A DNA stretch of 64,000 bases from Burkholderia sp. D-99 (GCF_011605345.1 NZ_JAAOXM010000014.1:124001-188000), one strand, 5' to 3'. Counted from the first letter of the stretch, positions 44,187 through 53,534 are shown. Made by a program: numbers and translations. Notes: a model not told the origin generated them from the letters alone.

Positions 44187-45061
44187 GGATAACGAGCCTT
44201 CAATGAGTCCACTTCAATGCGTTTGAGGATGCGATGCGGCGCCACCGGCGCGCTGCCGCCCTGGCAATGCAGGCACGCTTCGAGTGGCGCCTCGCGTTGC
44301 AGATAGGCGAGCATCGCGTCGAGCATGTCCGCGTCGTCGCGCAGCGGCAGGCCGTCGGATTGAAAATCCTTCTCGCCCTTGTAGAGCGTATGGAAATGCG
44401 CCGGACGCGTGCACGTGTAGAACATGCCGTCGCGAATCATATGGCAGCGCTCGCGAATCCAGCAATCGTGATAAAGGCGCTGCGCGGCGTCGCGGTCGGT
44501 GCCGGGCTGCGCGCGGTTCATCGTCGTGAACACGTCCTGCACCTTCCAGTTCAGGCGCACGTCGAAGCGCGCGGCCTGGTGCTCGATGTGCGCGACCAGG
44601 TCGGGTGAAAGCGACGGCTTCGGATAGCGCGAGATCGTCAGCGCATCCACCGCCTGCCAGAACGCGTCCGTCATCTCGCCGAGCTTCAGGCCGTTCGTCG
44701 TGACGGAGATCACGGGCGCGATGCCCGTGTCGCGCACGCGCCGGACAAGTTCGACGAGCGCCGGATGCAGCAACGGTTCCCCGCCGACCAGCTTGAACAT
44801 GCGCGGGCGCAGTACCTTCGCCGCACGGCGCAGATCGGCCTCGAGCGATTCCGGGCTCGCGTACCACTCGGGCAGAAGCGGCGACAGCGAGCAGCATTCC
44901 GCGCACGTCAGGTTGCAGTGGTCGACGATATGCGCTTCCAGCGAGCGCGTCAGGACGCGCCCGTCTTCGACACGGTAATCGCGGTCCAGCGGCGGCGGAA
45001 ACACGTGCTGCCGCTCGCCCGGCGGCGTCGGATTCGAGATCCGGTTCAGATTCGCATTCAC
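44183..45061 (-). CDS. Radical SAM enzyme with SPASM-like C-terminus
   Basis: A 292-residue enzyme. The [4Fe-4S]-SAM motif is CNLTCAEC at C49, C53 and C56. LVGGEPLLHP and SVTTNGLKL are the following strand motifs. C-terminal cysteines in DCWIRERCHMI, FYTCTRP and LEACLHCQGG suggest auxiliary clusters. The GTG at 45061 follows the upstream stop by one base, with AGGA before it. A carbon-skeleton change or cross-link on the pathway intermediate is inferred; no precursor peptide is visible nearby. Confidence 0.82.
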   Translation of the reverse strand: MNANLNRISNPTPPGERQHVFPPPLDRDYRVEDGRVLTRSLEAHIVDHCNLTCAECCSLSPLLPEWYASPESLEADLRRAAKVLRPRMFKLVGGEPLLHPALVELVRRVRDTGIAPVISVTTNGLKLGEMTDAFWQAVDALTISRYPKPSLSPDLVAHIEHQAARFDVRLNWKVQDVFTTMNRAQPGTDRDAAQRLYHDCWIRERCHMIRDGMFYTCTRPAHFHTLYKGEKDFQSDGLPLRDDADMLDAMLAYLQREAPLEACLHCQGGSAPVAPHRILKRIEVDSLKARYP

Positions 45062-45062
45062 T

Positions 45063-46055
45063 TCAGCGTCCTGCTTCCAGGCAACGGGAAAAGAAATCGA
45101 CCAGGCGCTCGCGCGCATCCACCATCGCGGATGCCATCGTCACCGCGCCGTTCAGATGCGACGCGAAACGCGACGGCTCGTCGAGCCAGCCTTGCACGAT
45201 CCAGAGCTTCAGCGCGTGCTGCAGACACGCGGCATCGACCGCCCAGGCAATGCGCGCAGGATCGACCGGCCGGGTCCGCCGATATGCCCGCACGAACGCT
45301 TCCGCCAGGTGCGGCGCCTCCAGCGGCAGATGGTTCAGGCAACGCACCAGTTCGTATTCGCGCGGCGCGCCGATCGCCGCTTCCCAGTCGAGGATGAGCG
45401 GCGGCAGCGTGCCCGTGAACAGATAGTTGAACTGGTTGTAGTCGTTGTGGACCGGGTGCTGCGGATCGTCGGCGGGAAACGCGTCGATGCTGCCCGGATA
45501 GTAGCGGTCGAGCATGCGCAGCGCGAGATCGACGTAGCGGCGCAGGTTCCCGGCGCCGTCGTTCGAGCGCGCGCGATCCAGTGCGTCCAGCAGGCTGCGG
45601 CGCACCCCATCCGCGTCGATCGCGGCCAGTCGTGCGCGGATCGTGTCGAGCTGCGGCAGATGCAGCCGCTCGAGGCTCAGATGCAACGCCGCCAGGCTCG
45701 CGCCCAGCGCATCCCATTCGGCCGGCGAAAACGTGTCGTAGGTTCTAAACTGCCCGGTTTCCCAGCGCGTGAGCATCGCGTGGGCGTTGGACCCCGTCCA
45801 CAGCGGCGCGCCGGCCGCCGTGCGTTTCAGCGCCTGCACATGGAAACGCGCATCGCCGTGCGTCTCGAAGTGCGCGAGCACCGCGGCTTCCTTCGCCGCA
45901 CGCGCCTGGTGCGCGAGCGCGTAGAGCTTGACCGCTACGCCGCCGTCATCGGTCGGCAGGTGCCACACGCGTTCGCCGACCTGGCGCGGCGGCCCGCTAC
46001 GACCGAGCGCGTAGGCGTTCAGGATCTCGTCGAAGGTCGCGGCGAGCGGGTCCAT
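45063..46055 (-). CDS. APH-superfamily phosphotransferase
   Basis: A 330-residue kinase-like protein. VHNDYNQFNYLFTG, near residue 207, stands in for the usual HGDLHPGN catalytic loop, and ILDWEAA supplies the metal Asp. The loop keeps Asp but replaces Gly and His, so activity may differ. The ATG follows the FkbM-like stop with no gap (TGAATG), so the pair is coupled. It is a second kinase fold in the cluster, possibly a biosynthetic or self-protection enzyme. Confidence 0.8.
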   Translation of the reverse strand: MDPLAATFDEILNAYALGRSGPPRQVGERVWHLPTDDGGVAVKLYALAHQARAAKEAAVLAHFETHGDARFHVQALKRTAAGAPLWTGSNAHAMLTRWETGQFRTYDTFSPAEWDALGASLAALHLSLERLHLPQLDTIRARLAAIDADGVRRSLLDALDRARSNDGAGNLRRYVDLALRMLDRYYPGSIDAFPADDPQHPVHNDYNQFNYLFTGTLPPLILDWEAAIGAPREYELVRCLNHLPLEAPHLAEAFVRAYRRTRPVDPARIAWAVDAACLQHALKLWIVQGWLDEPSRFASHLNGAVTMASAMVDARERLVDFFSRCLEAGR

Positions 46056-46805
46056 TCAGATGTGCTCGGCCGGCCCGTATCGATACGGATGCCCGCTCAG
46101 GAACGTGTTGTGCCCGACGTAGCGTACCTTGTACATCGCCGGGCGGAACAGCACCGATGGATCGTTGTTCGCGATGCCGAGCAGCGGATACAGGTCTTGC
46201 CGCACGAAGAATGCGTTGTTGCCCATGTCGTCGCAGCAGACGAGTTCATAGCCCTTCTGCCTGCCGAGATGGACGAGCGATTCGAGGCTCGCGCCGTAAT
46301 AGGTCGAGCCGTCCCATTCGTGGTCCGGGTTGAAGCACATGACCCAACGCTCGGGCGGCGTGTAGTACGGGTTGTATTCGATCACGACGATGCGTGGCTC
46401 GAACGCTTGCAGGCCGCGCCAGACCCAGTAGTCGTTGCCGTCGATGTCGATCGACAGCAGGTCGAAGTCGGTCGGCGTATTCGCATCGGCAAGCAGGCGA
46501 TCGACCGTGTCGGGCTGGACGCGATCGTGATGCAGGCGGACGCGCTCCGCGCCCGCGTAGTGGCCGGCGAGCTTGCCGAACCGGTACGCGCTGCCTTCCA
46601 CCAGCACGCCGGCCCAATCCTGTTCGCGCAACAGCCGGGCGGTGTTGCTGTTGCGCAGGCCGTCGCTCGCGCCGATATCGACGCAAAACCGGTTGACCGG
46701 CGCGACCCGCTCCATCAGGCGCGACAGGATGCCCTCCTCGGTGCCCTGCGCGTACAGGCTTTGCGCGAGGCCGGACAGGTCGAGCGGGCGAGGTTGGTCC
46801 GGCAT
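46056..46805 (-). CDS. FkbM-like SAM-dependent methyltransferase
   Basis: A 249-residue protein. The SAM loop is FCVDIGASDGLRNSNT, about residue 40, followed by GVLVEGS and LLSIDIDGNDYWVWRGL, as in FkbM-type methyltransferases. It is the first gene of the leftward cluster. A 13-base palindrome GGGTAATTTACCC (46854-46866) lies about 50 bases upstream and may be an operator. The ribosome site is weak. It probably O-methylates a sugar or small molecule. Confidence 0.8.
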   Translation of the reverse strand: MPDQPRPLDLSGLAQSLYAQGTEEGILSRLMERVAPVNRFCVDIGASDGLRNSNTARLLREQDWAGVLVEGSAYRFGKLAGHYAGAERVRLHHDRVQPDTVDRLLADANTPTDFDLLSIDIDGNDYWVWRGLQAFEPRIVVIEYNPYYTPPERWVMCFNPDHEWDGSTYYGASLESLVHLGRQKGYELVCCDDMGNNAFFVRQDLYPLLGIANNDPSVLFRPAMYKVRYVGHNTFLSGHPYRYGPAEHI

Positions 46806-46931
46806 CGGGGGACGGCTCCGGGTCGAAATGGGGAATGATGATTGGCGTTCGGTGGGTAATTTACCCGAAGTCGATTCGCGGGAGGAAACTGGAATGCACG
46901 ACGCTGCCGGACTTCGCTGCAAGCGGACATG

Positions 46932-46966
46932 AAAAAGCCCGCATCGACAACGCTGTCGATGCGGGC
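46932..46966 (-). terminator. Terminator of the YbiT-like gene
   Basis: Read leftwards, GCCCGCATCGAC-agcgtt-GTCGATGCGGGC forms a 12-bp perfect stem followed by TTTTT. It lies about 95 bases beyond the stop codon at 47062 and separates that gene from the FkbM-led operon. Confidence 0.85.
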
Positions 46967-47061
46967 CTGATGTACTTCCGGCGGTTCGCTCCGGGGGTCC
47001 GGCTGGGGGTACTGCCTACCAGCCTAGCCGGGACACATGACCGGACGACGCCTCAGCACAC

Positions 47062-48654
47062 TTACTCCTGCCCCTGGCTCGTCAGGAATTCCTCGTAGTT
47101 ACCGCCGAAGTCGAACAGCGTGCTGTCCGTCCGCACTTCGATGATCCGGTTCGCCAGCCCGCTCACGAATTCGCGGTCGTGGGACACGAAAATCAGCGTG
47201 CCTTCGAACTGTTCGAGCGCGATCTGCAGCGACTCGATCGACTCCATGTCCATGTGGTTGGTCGGCTCGTCCATCAGCAGCACGTTGTGGCGGCCGAGCA
47301 TCAGCTTGCCCCAGATCATGCGGCCCTTCTCGCCGCCCGACAGCACCTTCACCGACTTCTTGATGTCGTCCGACGAGAACAGCAGGCGGCCCAGCGTGCC
47401 GCGCACCATCGTTTCATCGTCGCCGTCCTTGCGGTACTGGTCGATCCAGTCCATCAGCGTGATGTCGTTCGGGAACTCCTCGTACGTGTCCTGCGGCATG
47501 TAGCCGACATTCGCGTTCTCGGACCACTTCACCGTGCCGTGTTCGAGCGCGAGCGCGCCGAGCAGCGAACGCAGCAGCGTCGTCTTGCCTGCACCGTTCT
47601 CGCCGATGATCGCGATGCGCTCGCCCGGCTGCACCGACAGGTTGAAGTTCTGGAAGATCGTACGCTCGTACTTCTTCGTGATGTCTTCAGCCACCACCGC
47701 GACGTTGTGCAGCTTCTTCTCGAACTCGAAACGGATGAACGGGTTCTGGCGCGACGACGGCTTGAATTCCTCGATCTTGATCTTGTCGATCTGCTTCGCG
47801 CGGCTCGTTGCCTGGCGGGCCTTCGACTTGTTCGCCGAGAAGCGGCGCACGAAGTCCTGCAGTTCGGCCACGCGTTCCTTCGCACGCGTGTTCGCCGCGG
47901 CCTGGCGCTCGCGCGCCTGTGCCGATGCGAGCATGTAGTCGTCGTAGTTGCCCGGCCAGACCTTCAGCGTGCCGAAGTCCATGTCGGCCATGTGCGTGCA
48001 CACCGAGTTCAGGAAGTGACGATCGTGCGAAATGATGATCATCGTCGAGTTGTACTCATTGAGCGTCTGCTCGAGCCAACGGATCGAATTGATGTCGAGG
48101 TTGTTGGTCGGTTCGTCGAGCAGCAGCACGTCCGGCTTCGAGAACAGCGCCTGCGCGAGCAGCACGCGCAGCTTCCAGCCCGGCGCGACGTCGCTCATCG
48201 TGCCGGTGTGGAACTTCTCCTCGATGCCGATGCCGAGCAGCAGCGCGCCTGCGCGCGCTTCGGCGTCGTAGCCGCCGTATTCGGCGAACTTGCCTTCGAG
48301 CTCGGCGGCGTGCATGTAGTCGTCGTCGGTGGCTTCGGGGTTCGCGTAGATCGCGTCACGCTCGGTCATCGCGGCCCACATTTCGGTGTGGCCCATCATG
48401 ACGACGTCGAGCACGCGCACGTCTTCGTACGCGAACTGGTCCTGGCGCAGCTTGCCCAGGCGGACGTTCGGCTCCAGCGCGACGTTGCCGGCGCTCGGCT
48501 CGAGGTCGCTGCCGAGGATCTTCATGAACGTCGACTTGCCACAGCCGTTCGCGCCGATCAGACCATAGCGGTTGCCCTCGCCGAATTTGACCGAGATATT
48601 CTCGAACAGGGGCTTTGGCCCGAATTGCATCGTGATGTTGGCAGTAGAAAGCAC
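47062..48654 (-). CDS. ABC-F ATPase, YbiT type
   Basis: A 530-residue soluble protein with two ATPase domains and no membrane part. The Walker A motifs are GANGCGKSTF and GENGAGKTTLL. The signatures appear near VAPGWKLRVLLAQAL and LSGGEKGRMIWGKL, with LLLDEPTNNLD and LLMDEPTNHMD. A charged linker of about 80 residues lies between them. ABC-F proteins act on the ribosome as translation factors; length and motifs fit YbiT. It is monocistronic. Confidence 0.9.
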   Translation of the reverse strand: MLSTANITMQFGPKPLFENISVKFGEGNRYGLIGANGCGKSTFMKILGSDLEPSAGNVALEPNVRLGKLRQDQFAYEDVRVLDVVMMGHTEMWAAMTERDAIYANPEATDDDYMHAAELEGKFAEYGGYDAEARAGALLLGIGIEEKFHTGTMSDVAPGWKLRVLLAQALFSKPDVLLLDEPTNNLDINSIRWLEQTLNEYNSTMIIISHDRHFLNSVCTHMADMDFGTLKVWPGNYDDYMLASAQARERQAAANTRAKERVAELQDFVRRFSANKSKARQATSRAKQIDKIKIEEFKPSSRQNPFIRFEFEKKLHNVAVVAEDITKKYERTIFQNFNLSVQPGERIAIIGENGAGKTTLLRSLLGALALEHGTVKWSENANVGYMPQDTYEEFPNDITLMDWIDQYRKDGDDETMVRGTLGRLLFSSDDIKKSVKVLSGGEKGRMIWGKLMLGRHNVLLMDEPTNHMDMESIESLQIALEQFEGTLIFVSHDREFVSGLANRIIEVRTDSTLFDFGGNYEEFLTSQGQE

Positions 48655-48824
48655 GGCAGGTCCCGTTAAAGGATAAATCGACGGAAAACCGTGTATTTTA
48701 GCAGGTGTCGGAGAAACTGCCGACCACGCCGTTCCCGCAGCGCATTCCAGGCCCCCTGGCCGGCCGCGCAGCGGCCCGCCAACACGACGGCACGCGCCCC
48801 ACCGCCGCCCTACCGGAATCCCGC

Positions 48825-49277
48825 ATGCTTGCCAGCCAGCTTCGCGAACAACTCGTCGGCGCGTGGCGCCTCGTGTCCTACGAAGTCCGCCCGCGGGACG
48901 GCAGTGCCATCGCCTATCCGCTCGGCCGCGACGCGCGCGGCTGGATTCTCTATACGCGGGACGGCTACATGTCGGCCCAGCTGATGGCCGCCGGCCGGCC
49001 GCCGTACGCGAACGGCGACCTGCACCACGGCGCAGAGGACGAGTGCGCGGCCGCCGCGCGCGGCTACATCGCCTATTCAGGCCCCTTTCATGTCGGCGAC
49101 GACGGCACGCTGACCCACGAAATGGACGTCAGCCTGTTCCCGAACTGGGTCGGCAACGTCCAGCAGCGAATCGCCAGGCTCGACGGCGATCGCCTGCAGA
49201 TCGGCCCCGCCGCCCCAGTGCGGATCGACGGCCGGGAGGTCGACCCCGTGCTGCTGTGGGCGCGCGCGGGCCGCTGA
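48825..49277 (+). CDS. Lipocalin-like domain protein
   Basis: A 150-residue protein. LVGAWRLVSYEVRPRDGS and the RGWILYTRDGYMSAQLMAAGRPP and SLFPNWVGNVQQRI segments match the lipocalin-like domain often annotated in proteobacteria. No signal peptide is seen. I prefer the ATG at 48825. An in-frame GTG at 48705 would add 40 residues of poor composition. The function is unknown; small-molecule binding is only suggested by the fold. Confidence 0.75.
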   Translation: MLASQLREQLVGAWRLVSYEVRPRDGSAIAYPLGRDARGWILYTRDGYMSAQLMAAGRPPYANGDLHHGAEDECAAAARGYIAYSGPFHVGDDGTLTHEMDVSLFPNWVGNVQQRIARLDGDRLQIGPAAPVRIDGREVDPVLLWARAGR

Positions 49278-49585
49278 CGCGTCGCGGGCGGACATCACGG
49301 CGCCTGCCCGGTACTGCCGGGCGGCTGGCCGTTTCTGCGTTTCTGCGTTTCTGCGTTTCTGCGTTTCTGCGTTTCTGCGTTTCTGCGTTTCTGCGTTTCT
49401 GCGTTTCTGCGTTTCTGCGTTTCTGCGTTTCTGCGTTTCTGCGTGTCTGAGCGTCTGAGCGTCTGAGCGTCTGAGCGTCTGAGCGTCTGAGCGTCTGAGC
49501 GTCTGAGCGTCTGAGCGTCTGAGCGACGCACGCGGCGGTTGCATCGAGCGCCCACGCGTCGCGTTCGTCGCGCGACGTGCATCCA
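49278..49585. other. Intergenic region containing a tandem-repeat block
   Basis: The gap between the convergent lipocalin-like and asmA genes. Apart from the repeats at 49331-49522 it holds a short hairpin (GCCCGGTACTGCCGGGC) just before them. No gene is supported; frames through the repeats only encode simple 8-residue repeats. Confidence 0.6.
49331..49522. repeat. Two-part 8-bp tandem repeat (about 24 units)
   Basis: Fourteen exact copies of GTTTCTGC (49331-49442) are followed by one transitional GTGTCTGA and nine exact copies of GCGTCTGA (49451-49522). The unit length is not a multiple of three. The two unit types share GCGT and CTG and probably arose from one sequence by local mutation and spreading. 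It is a strong candidate for slipped-strand copy-number change. Confidence 0.97.
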
Positions 49586-51880
49586 TCACTTGCCGGCTTT
49601 CGCCGCCGCCCGCTGCGCGGCCTTCGCATTCATCTGGCCGAACAGCTCCGAGCACGGCACATCCTTGTTGTTGCTCGGCGCGATCAGCGGAATCAAGGCC
49701 GCGAACGGGTTGATCAGGCCGAGGCCGAGCATCGCACCGGCGCGCAGCGCGAGCGCGGTCGCATCGACGCCGACGTTCGGGTTCTTGAACGTGCCCTTCG
49801 CATACAGCGGCGAGCGCAGCGAGAAGATCCGGAAGCCCTTCGTATGCGGATGGATCTTCAGGTCGAGCGTTTCGTCGCGCAGGCTGATCGGGCCGTCGAC
49901 GTTGATCAGCGCGTCGTCCGTATCGAGCGCGAACACCTTCGGGTCGAGAATGCCGTTGGTCGCGACGAAGTCGATCGCCGCGCAGTTGATCTTCACGTCG
50001 TTGTTGCCGAACAGCTTCTCGTAGACGACGTTCGCGACGTTCAGCCCCGCCGCTTCCATCAGCAGGCGGCTGATGCGGCCGTCCGTCACGAGCGCCTTCA
50101 CTTCCCCGTTCGACGTCGCGGCCAGCGCGGCCGGCGAGTTGCCGGTCGCCGACAGCGACGCATCGCCGTTGATCTCGCCGAGCGCCGACTGCATGACCTT
50201 CTGCGCCGGGAACAGTTGCTTCAGCTTCAGGTGCCGCGCAGCCACCGTGAAGCGGCCCTTCAGCGGCGCGCCGCTGCCGTCGAGGCGCGCGGTCGTCGCG
50301 AGCGTGCCGCCCGCGACGCCGAACTGCAGCGGCTCGAGCGACAGCACACCGTCCTGCATCACGATATGCGTGTACAGGTTGGTGATCGGCAGGTCCGAAC
50401 TCTTGACCAGCTTGCGCCCCGTGAACTTGACGTCCGCATCGAGCGCACGCCAGCGGTCGGTGCGGAACGTCTCGACCGGCAGCACGCGGCTCGACGGCTG
50501 TTTCGTCGTGTCGCCGCGCTTGGCCTTGCTCGCGGCCGTATCCGCACCGATCACCGGGGCGAGGTCGGAGAACTGCAGCAGGTTCGACACGAGTTCGCCC
50601 GACAGCTTCGGCCACGGTTCGCGCTGCTCGTAGGCCAGCGTTCCGCCAAGATCGCTGCCGCCGACGCGGCCGTTGAAATTCTCGTAGCGGAACGTGCTTG
50701 CGTGCCGCTTGAAGTTGCCGATCAGCCGCCCTTCGGTCGCGTAAGGCGGCGTATCGGGCAGCGTGATGCCGCTGAGCTGATAAAGATGCGACATCGACGT
50801 GCCCTGCAGCCAGAGTCGCAGGTCGATGGCCGCGAGATGCATCGGATCGGTCAGCGTGCCGACGATCGCGAGCCGCGTGTCGCCGGCCTTCACGTCGGCC
50901 TGCAGCGGGAACGGCCGCGACGCATCCTGGATCGCCAGCACGCCGCCAAGCTTGCCGGTACCGGTGATCGGCACGTTCTTGTAGCGACCGTCGACCTTCA
51001 GCCCGAACGCATAGGTCGGGCCGGACGGCTTCGCGGGCGCCGCGGCACCGGTTGCGCCGCTTGCACTGGAAGCGGCAGCAGCAACCGATGCTGAAGAGGT
51101 GGACGACGACGCAGCCGGCACCGCGGCAGGCGCGGCCGAAGCCCCCTCCACCGACGCCGCACTTGCAGCCGGCGCGGCGGACGCGCTCGACGCAGCCTCC
51201 GCGTTGGCCTTTGCGCTCAGTTGCGCGGCGCCGTGCTTGCCGACACGCTGCGCCGATGCCGCGCGCGACGTCTGCTCCTGCTCCTTCAGCACGTCGCCGA
51301 GCGGAATCGGCTGCCCGAGCGTATCGATCGCAACGGTCAGGTCGGCCTTCGTGATCGCGTCGCGATACGTGACGGTGCCCTTCGCGAAGCCGAAGCTGTC
51401 GAGCCGCACTTTCCACGGCGACGGCTGCGACGATTGCTTGAACTGGAAGGTCCACGTATTGCGGCCGTCGGCGAGCCGCTCGAGGTCGACGGCCGGATTC
51501 ACGACGTCGATCGACGGGATGACGATTTCACGCGCGAGCAGCGGCAGGATCGCGAGATCGAAGTGCGCGGCGTCGAGCGTGACGAACTTGGGCGTCTTCG
51601 CCCAGTCGGGGTTGCCGATCTCGAGCTGCGTGGCCGAAAAGCTCGGCCAGGGCACCCAGGCACGCCAGCCGGTTTCGCCGTCGGGGCGGCGCCAGCCGAC
51701 CTTCAGGTCGCCGTTGATCACGAACGGGCGGCCGAGTGCGGCACTCACCTGTTCGTTGACCCACGGTTTCGCGCGGTTCCAGTCGAAGACGAAAAGAAAG
51801 ACGCCGGCCGCCGCGATGAGCACCGCGACGATACCGACGATCCATGCAGCCGATTTGCCGATGGCTCGGGTAAGCGTCAT
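49586..51880 (-). CDS. AsmA family protein
   Basis: A 764-residue envelope protein. One N-terminal transmembrane helix (residues 10-32) anchors a long beta-rich periplasmic body. The family start (FDWNRAKPWVNEQVSAALGRPFVINGDLKVGW) and C-terminal AsmA-like block (AGLNVANVVYEKLFGNNDVKINCAAIDF) are clear. AsmA-like proteins help move phospholipid to the outer membrane. An Ala/Ser-rich stretch at about 227-285 interrupts the body. I chose the ATG at 51880, since the longer frame adds a non-membrane tail before the helix. Confidence 0.86.
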   Translation of the reverse strand: MTLTRAIGKSAAWIVGIVAVLIAAAGVFLFVFDWNRAKPWVNEQVSAALGRPFVINGDLKVGWRRPDGETGWRAWVPWPSFSATQLEIGNPDWAKTPKFVTLDAAHFDLAILPLLAREIVIPSIDVVNPAVDLERLADGRNTWTFQFKQSSQPSPWKVRLDSFGFAKGTVTYRDAITKADLTVAIDTLGQPIPLGDVLKEQEQTSRAASAQRVGKHGAAQLSAKANAEAASSASAAPAASAASVEGASAAPAAVPAASSSTSSASVAAAASSASGATGAAAPAKPSGPTYAFGLKVDGRYKNVPITGTGKLGGVLAIQDASRPFPLQADVKAGDTRLAIVGTLTDPMHLAAIDLRLWLQGTSMSHLYQLSGITLPDTPPYATEGRLIGNFKRHASTFRYENFNGRVGGSDLGGTLAYEQREPWPKLSGELVSNLLQFSDLAPVIGADTAASKAKRGDTTKQPSSRVLPVETFRTDRWRALDADVKFTGRKLVKSSDLPITNLYTHIVMQDGVLSLEPLQFGVAGGTLATTARLDGSGAPLKGRFTVAARHLKLKQLFPAQKVMQSALGEINGDASLSATGNSPAALAATSNGEVKALVTDGRISRLLMEAAGLNVANVVYEKLFGNNDVKINCAAIDFVATNGILDPKVFALDTDDALINVDGPISLRDETLDLKIHPHTKGFRIFSLRSPLYAKGTFKNPNVGVDATALALRAGAMLGLGLINPFAALIPLIAPSNNKDVPCSELFGQMNAKAAQRAAAKAGK

Positions 51881-52032
51881 GGCGGTTCCGTTGTTGTTCT
51901 GAAATGTTGCCGCACCATGCCGGGCCGCTTGCGTGGACGAACGGCGCACGACACCCGCGGCTTTTCAATCGGTATTATGACGCACGCCATGGTGACGCTT
52001 CGACGCCATTAACGCTTTTTTTCATTTGTGAC

Positions 52033-52734
52033 ATGACAGCCCCCACCGGCCTCATCGATGCACAGCGCATCACGCGGCGCGATGCCAGCAGCGGCAAGAC
52101 CTTGCTCGCCCCGACCGATTTCAGCCTCGCAGCAGGATCGCGAATTGCTATCACCGGGCCGTCCGGGTCGGGCAAGAGCGTGCTGCTGCGCGCGCTCGCG
52201 CTGCTCGACCCGCTCGACGGCGGCCACATCCTGTGGCGCGGCGAACGGATCCGGCGCAGTGCGATCCCGCGTTACCGGCGCAGCGTCGCCTATGTACGCC
52301 AGCGCCCCGCGCAGATGGACGGCACCGTCGAATCGCAGTTGCGCTATCCGTATTCGCTCGCGATCTATCGTGACGTGGCGTTCGATCGCGCACGCGCCGA
52401 AGCGCTCGCCGCGCAGGCCGGCCGCGGCGCCGACTTTCTCGACAAGCGCGCGAGCGACTTGTCGGGCGGCGAAGCGCAGATCGCCGCGCTGCTGCGCGTG
52501 CTGCAGCTCGACCCCGACGTGCTGCTGCTCGACGAGCCGACCTCCGCGCTCGATCCTGAATCGGCGCGTGCGATCGAGGCGCTCGTCGGTGCGTGGTTCG
52601 ACGCGGCACCCGACGCCCGCGCATACATGTGGATCTCGCACGATCCGGCCCAGGCCGCGCGGATCGGCACGATGCGGCTCGTGATGCAGGCCGGCGTGAT
52701 GCACGTTGCAAACCCGACGGAGACAACACAATGA
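52033..52734 (+). CDS. fetA: FetA-like (YbbL) ABC transporter ATPase
   Basis: A 233-residue ATPase. Walker A is GPSGSGKSVLL, the signature LSGGEAQIAALL, Walker B LLLDEPTSALD, and the histidine lies in ISHD. It resembles FetA, partner of FetB, which exports iron and protects against oxidative stress in E. coli. Its stop overlaps the fetB start (ATGA). Confidence 0.86.
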   Translation: MTAPTGLIDAQRITRRDASSGKTLLAPTDFSLAAGSRIAITGPSGSGKSVLLRALALLDPLDGGHILWRGERIRRSAIPRYRRSVAYVRQRPAQMDGTVESQLRYPYSLAIYRDVAFDRARAEALAAQAGRGADFLDKRASDLSGGEAQIAALLRVLQLDPDVLLLDEPTSALDPESARAIEALVGAWFDAAPDARAYMWISHDPAQAARIGTMRLVMQAGVMHVANPTETTQ

Positions 52735-53534
52735 GCCCCGCACTGCAGGACCTGAGCCTCGTCGACGTCGGCATCGCCGCCGCGCTCGTCGCGGTCAACG
52801 GCGCGATCTCGATGGCACTGTCGCTCGGCCTCGGCCGCAAGCTCGCGCTCGCGGCCGTGCGCACCGTTGTGCAGTTGCTCGCGATCGGCTATGTGCTCGG
52901 TTGGGTATTCGGTCATCCTCACTGGTACATCGTGCTGCCGCTCACCGCGCTGATGACATTGATCGCCGGGTTCGCCGGCGCGGGGCGCGGCAAACGCACC
53001 TACCGCGGCCAGCGCATCGACAGCATCGCGTCGATCTGGTTCAGCAGCTGGTTCGTCGCGGCGGTCGGCCTGTTCGTCGTGATCCGCATCCATCCGTGGT
53101 ACGCACCGCAATACGCGATTCCGATCCTCGGGATGATTCTCGGCAATACGCTCACGGGCGTGTCGCTCGGCGTCGAGCGGATGATGGAAGAGCTCACGGC
53201 GCGCCGCGACCGTGTCGAAACCGCACTCGCGCTCGGCGCGACGCGCTGGGAAGCCGCGCAGGACGCTGCGCGCCAGGCCGTGCGTGCAGGCATGCTGCCG
53301 ACGCTGAACCAGATGGCCGTCGTCGGCGTCGTCAGCCTGCCGGGGATGATGACGGGCCAGGTGCTCGCCGGCCAGTCGCCGCTGCAGGCCGTGCGCTACC
53401 AGATCGTGATCATGTTCCTGATCGCCGCGGCTTCCGCGCTCGGCACCGTCGGTGCGGTACTGATGACCTATCGCCGGCTGTTCTCGGCCGATCACCGCTT
53501 TCTCGCATCGCGGCTCGAAGAACGCGCGCACTGA
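52731..53534 (+). CDS. fetB: FetB-like (YbbM) iron-export permease
   Basis: A 267-residue inner-membrane protein with seven or so helices. Family motifs include GMILGNTLTGVSLGVERMMEEL, ALGATRWEAAQDAARQAVRAGM and VSLPGMMTGQVLAGQSPLQAVRYQ. It pairs with the preceding ATPase. It is 13 kb from an iron-acquisition locus; no Fur box is evident upstream of fetA. Confidence 0.87.
   Translation: MSPALQDLSLVDVGIAAALVAVNGAISMALSLGLGRKLALAAVRTVVQLLAIGYVLGWVFGHPHWYIVLPLTALMTLIAGFAGAGRGKRTYRGQRIDSIASIWFSSWFVAAVGLFVVIRIHPWYAPQYAIPILGMILGNTLTGVSLGVERMMEELTARRDRVETALALGATRWEAAQDAARQAVRAGMLPTLNQMAVVGVVSLPGMMTGQVLAGQSPLQAVRYQIVIMFLIAAASALGTVGAVLMTYRRLFSADHRFLASRLEERAH

Noticed and set aside
43125..46805. Lasso peptide or other RiPP cluster
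   Set aside because: An AsnB-like and a radical SAM gene are present, but no precursor peptide, leader-binding (RRE) or transglutaminase-like protease gene is seen.
49331..49522. CRISPR-like array
   Set aside because: Units are 8 bases with no spacers and no cas genes; it is a simple tandem repeat.
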